Source of the DNA: an uncultured Senegalimassilia sp.
GTDB taxonomy: Bacteria > Actinomycetota > Coriobacteriia > Coriobacteriales > Eggerthellaceae
Assembly (NCBI GenBank): GCA_934630815.1
Contig: CAKTWI010000006.1
Coordinates: forward strand, 24,425 to 88,424
DNA length: 64,000 nucleotides
Reading direction: 5' to 3'
Shown: one piece after another, positions 62,230 through 64,000 of the stretch
Position numbering within the stretch: position 1 is the first letter of the stretch
Layout: every line of letters begins with the position of its first letter
The notes under the pieces: generated by a model
Databases searched by the model: none
What the model was told of the DNA's origin: nothing
Seen by the model: only the letters and a program-made list of their open reading frames with translations
Translations under genes and position numbers: made by a program

Positions 62230-63333
62230 ATGGCCGGTGTGTTCTATGACGCTGCCGCTGGGTCGGGCAAGACGACGCATTTGGCGAGGTTAGCTGCGGC
62301 GCACACAGATGGGCGCGTGCTATTCACTACCTTCACAGACGAGAACACTGACGAGATCGGCCACGTCTTTTTGCGTGAGCATCGGCATGTTCCCGGAAAC
62401 GTTGACATTGTGCCTTGGTACACGTTCCTTTTGCGGGAAGGCGTGAAGCCCTATCAGGGTTCAGTAGGGCTTGGCGATGAAGAGATCTGTGGTATCAAGC
62501 TCATCAACGGTGCTTCCGCTCTAAGAAGCCGAAAGGGCGATTTGCGGCATTACGCTCTCCGTCAGTCCGATGGGAGCCTTCGTGTTTATAGCGACAAAGT
62601 AGCCGAGTTAGCTCTCTATATTGATGAGAAGGTCGAAGGGCTTGTTTTTGACAGGATCTCGCGGCTCTACTCGATGGTCTGCATAGATGAGGTGCAGGAC
62701 ATGTCAGGCTACGACCTTGAGTTCATTGCCGCCATAATCGGCAAGGTTAAGGACGTACGTCTCGCCGGCGATTTGCGGCAGGCAACATATCGCACCTCCA
62801 ACGTGACGAAAAACAAGCAGTACTGCGCAAAGGGCTTTGGGCAGTTCCTGTTGGATAGGCACCTTGATTGCTCTATCGACTCCGAAACTCTCCGAACGTG
62901 CCACCGCTGTTCTCAAGAGATTGTAGATTTGGCCGATGCGCTATACCCGAACTTTCCTGCAACCGTATCGTCGGCTGACACGTTTCCCGACGAGGACCAT
63001 GCCGGTGTTTTCCTTGTCCGAGAGTCTGATGCCGCGGCGTACAACGAGCGTTATGGTGCGGCCTGCCTCGTTCATGACAAGCGGACAAAAGTCCCTCCGG
63101 ACGTTCGAGCTCAGAACATGGGCGCCGTGAAGGGCAGAACCTTTGACCGGGTTTTGTTATTCCCGACTTCCAAAATGCGCGACTGGCTGTTCAATCATGA
63201 TGCAAACCTTGAGCAGGCGACGAGGGCGAAGCTCTATGTTGCGATAACGAGGGCGAGGCTGAGCGTTGCTGTGGTAATTCCCGATCATCTGGCGTGCGAC
63301 TTGCCTCGTGGATTCAGCGTGTGGAGCTGCTGA
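62230..63333 (+). CDS. gajB: UvrD/Rep-like helicase (Gabija GajB-like)
   Basis: About 367 residues from ATG 62230; GTG 62221 overlapping the gajA stop is an alternative. Superfamily 1 helicase motifs are in order: GVFYDAAAGSGKTTHLARLA (Walker A), SMVCIDEVQDMSGYDLE, VRLAGDLRQATYRT, MGAVKGRTFDRVLLF and LYVAITRARLSVAVV (motif VI). It is shorter than typical GajB (nearer 500 residues) but all core motifs appear present. GajB senses DNA ends produced by GajA and hydrolyses nucleotides. Confidence 0.82.
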   Translation: MAGVFYDAAAGSGKTTHLARLAAAHTDGRVLFTTFTDENTDEIGHVFLREHRHVPGNVDIVPWYTFLLREGVKPYQGSVGLGDEEICGIKLINGASALRSRKGDLRHYALRQSDGSLRVYSDKVAELALYIDEKVEGLVFDRISRLYSMVCIDEVQDMSGYDLEFIAAIIGKVKDVRLAGDLRQATYRTSNVTKNKQYCAKGFGQFLLDRHLDCSIDSETLRTCHRCSQEIVDLADALYPNFPATVSSADTFPDEDHAGVFLVRESDAAAYNERYGAACLVHDKRTKVPPDVRAQNMGAVKGRTFDRVLLFPTSKMRDWLFNHDANLEQATRAKLYVAITRARLSVAVVIPDHLACDLPRGFSVWSC

Positions 63334-63337
63334 AGCG

Positions 63338-63455
63338 TGTCAGGCGTATAGAGTGCTGTCTGGCCGTCGATGCGGTCGTCAAGGGACGGTGCTCGTTCAA
63401 CAAGGTGGCGGAGCCCGGCCTGTGCAAATGGATGGCCCGCTTCTGCGAGGCGGAT
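63338..63455 (+). pseudogene. Decayed IS66 TnpA-like fragment
   Basis: The frame right after gajB reads RRIECCLAVDAVVKGRCSFN and LCKWMARFCEAD, parallel to the TnpA-like fragment at 58899 but with no start or end. Confidence 0.45.
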
Positions 63456-63487
63456 TCCGGCGCTTTCCCCACAGGCGCGCCCCTGCG

Positions 63488-63652
63488 ACTTCTGGGCGGT
63501 TTCGCAGGAAATGGGCGCCGATTTCGCCATGGGCCTTGGGCTTCTGGGCGGTTGTCGGCGGGAGTCGTTCGCCGTCGAGCTCGCTGACCTGGGGAAACGC
63601 CGGCGTATTGTGGCGTTTCGGGCAGGTTCGGCCTGCGAAACCGCCCAGAAGT
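63488..63652 (+). mobile_element. R element (MITE-like), copy 3
   Basis: The best-preserved copy. Left end CTTCTGGGCGGTTTCGCAGG (63489-63508) is the exact reverse complement of 63632-63651. Inner stems GGCG/CGCC and GAAACGCC/GGCGTTTC are also visible. The rest of 63653-63931 shows no gene. Confidence 0.92.
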
Positions 63653-63931
63653 TTGCAGTTCACAGGCGGAGTTCGCGGGCAGCAGCGGGACAGGCGGCCG
63701 CTGCAAGGCGTGCTGGTTACGTCGGCGGCTTTCTGACTGGCGCTCACGAAGCGTCGCCGCGAAGCTGTGGCGTGCTGATGATGAGGTGGATGCTAGGCAG
63801 GTTTATGGCCGTTTTTTGGCTATGGTGTCCGGAGAAGTGCTGCTGACGAGCATTTGGGTGAGTATCTTGGTGACGAAAGTTCGCCGAAATGGTGGGCTAA
63901 CCGAAACCCTAGAAGGGCGACGTTTGAACTG

Positions 63932-63975
63932 CCTCCCATTTCTTGGACTGGAAGTAAAGTCCGAGAATGGGAGGT
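63932..63975 (+). mobile_element. Probable left end of an insertion sequence
   Basis: CCTCCCATTTCTTGGACT and AGTTCCGAGAATGGGAGG form an imperfect inverted repeat, perfect over the outer nine bases. A GGGAGG ribosome site follows within it, and an ATG at about 63982 opens a frame (MAGRHA..) that leaves the window. The order suggests a transposase gene beginning here. Confidence 0.4.
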
Positions 63976-64000
63976 TTTTTATGGCGGGGAGGCACGCTGC

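Overview
The window is high-GC bacterial DNA that most resembles a gut actinobacterium of the class Coriobacteriia, probably family Eggerthellaceae. I infer this from two LuxR-type regulators with a multi-pass membrane N-terminus, Tat-exported FAD-dependent fumarate-reductase-like proteins, a NapC/NrfH-like multiheme cytochrome beside one of them, and a fused RfbC-RfbD protein. The assignment rests on gene content only. I saw no rRNA, tRNA or CRISPR array.

Layout. Bases 1-12.9 kb are chromosomal: the end of a flavoprotein gene, a membrane LuxR regulator, a type IIA topoisomerase pair, a toxin-antitoxin-like pair and sbcDC. Bases 12.9-17 kb hold an AAA/DUF4143 ATPase between two structured direct repeats, a 75-bp near-perfect palindrome, four palindromes at an exact 41-bp period, and a second membrane LuxR gene that carries one of the local repeats inside its reading frame. 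Bases 17-22.6 kb encode a respiratory flavoprotein, its multiheme cytochrome and a hybrid sensor kinase.

Bases 22.6-40.3 kb are one rightward surface-glycan cluster. It has a NusG/LoaP-like antiterminator behind a long leader, an initiating sugar-phosphate transferase, a rhamnosyltransferase-like enzyme, dTDP-rhamnose synthesis, an AT-rich Wzy polymerase, an unknown GT-B-like protein, a Wzx flippase, and a pseudaminic-acid-type pathway (PseB, C, F, I, G). A hexapeptide acyltransferase stands where PseH would be, and there is an extra ATP-grasp gene. The likely product is a rhamnose- and nonulosonate-containing capsule or surface polysaccharide.

Bases 40.3-64 kb are a defence island scarred by IS3, IS110, IS256 and IS66-like debris. 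Candidate systems are (1) a PHP-ABC ATPase with two partners; (2) SIR2 plus HerA (herA frameshifted) with two accessory genes, one HEPN-like; (3) a wrecked ATPase gene containing 13 copies of GGGCAA; (4) several unknown or HEPN-like singletons; (5) a SLATT membrane effector plus reverse transcriptase, preceded by a TATAAT box and a predicted structured RNA closed by a 10-bp stem; and (6) a Gabija-like OLD nuclease/UvrD helicase pair. Two dispersed repeat families, one a 165-bp MITE-like element with terminal inverted repeats and one about 85 bp, recur only in this island. The SLATT-RT locus with its upstream RNA candidate is my best guess for an under-described system.
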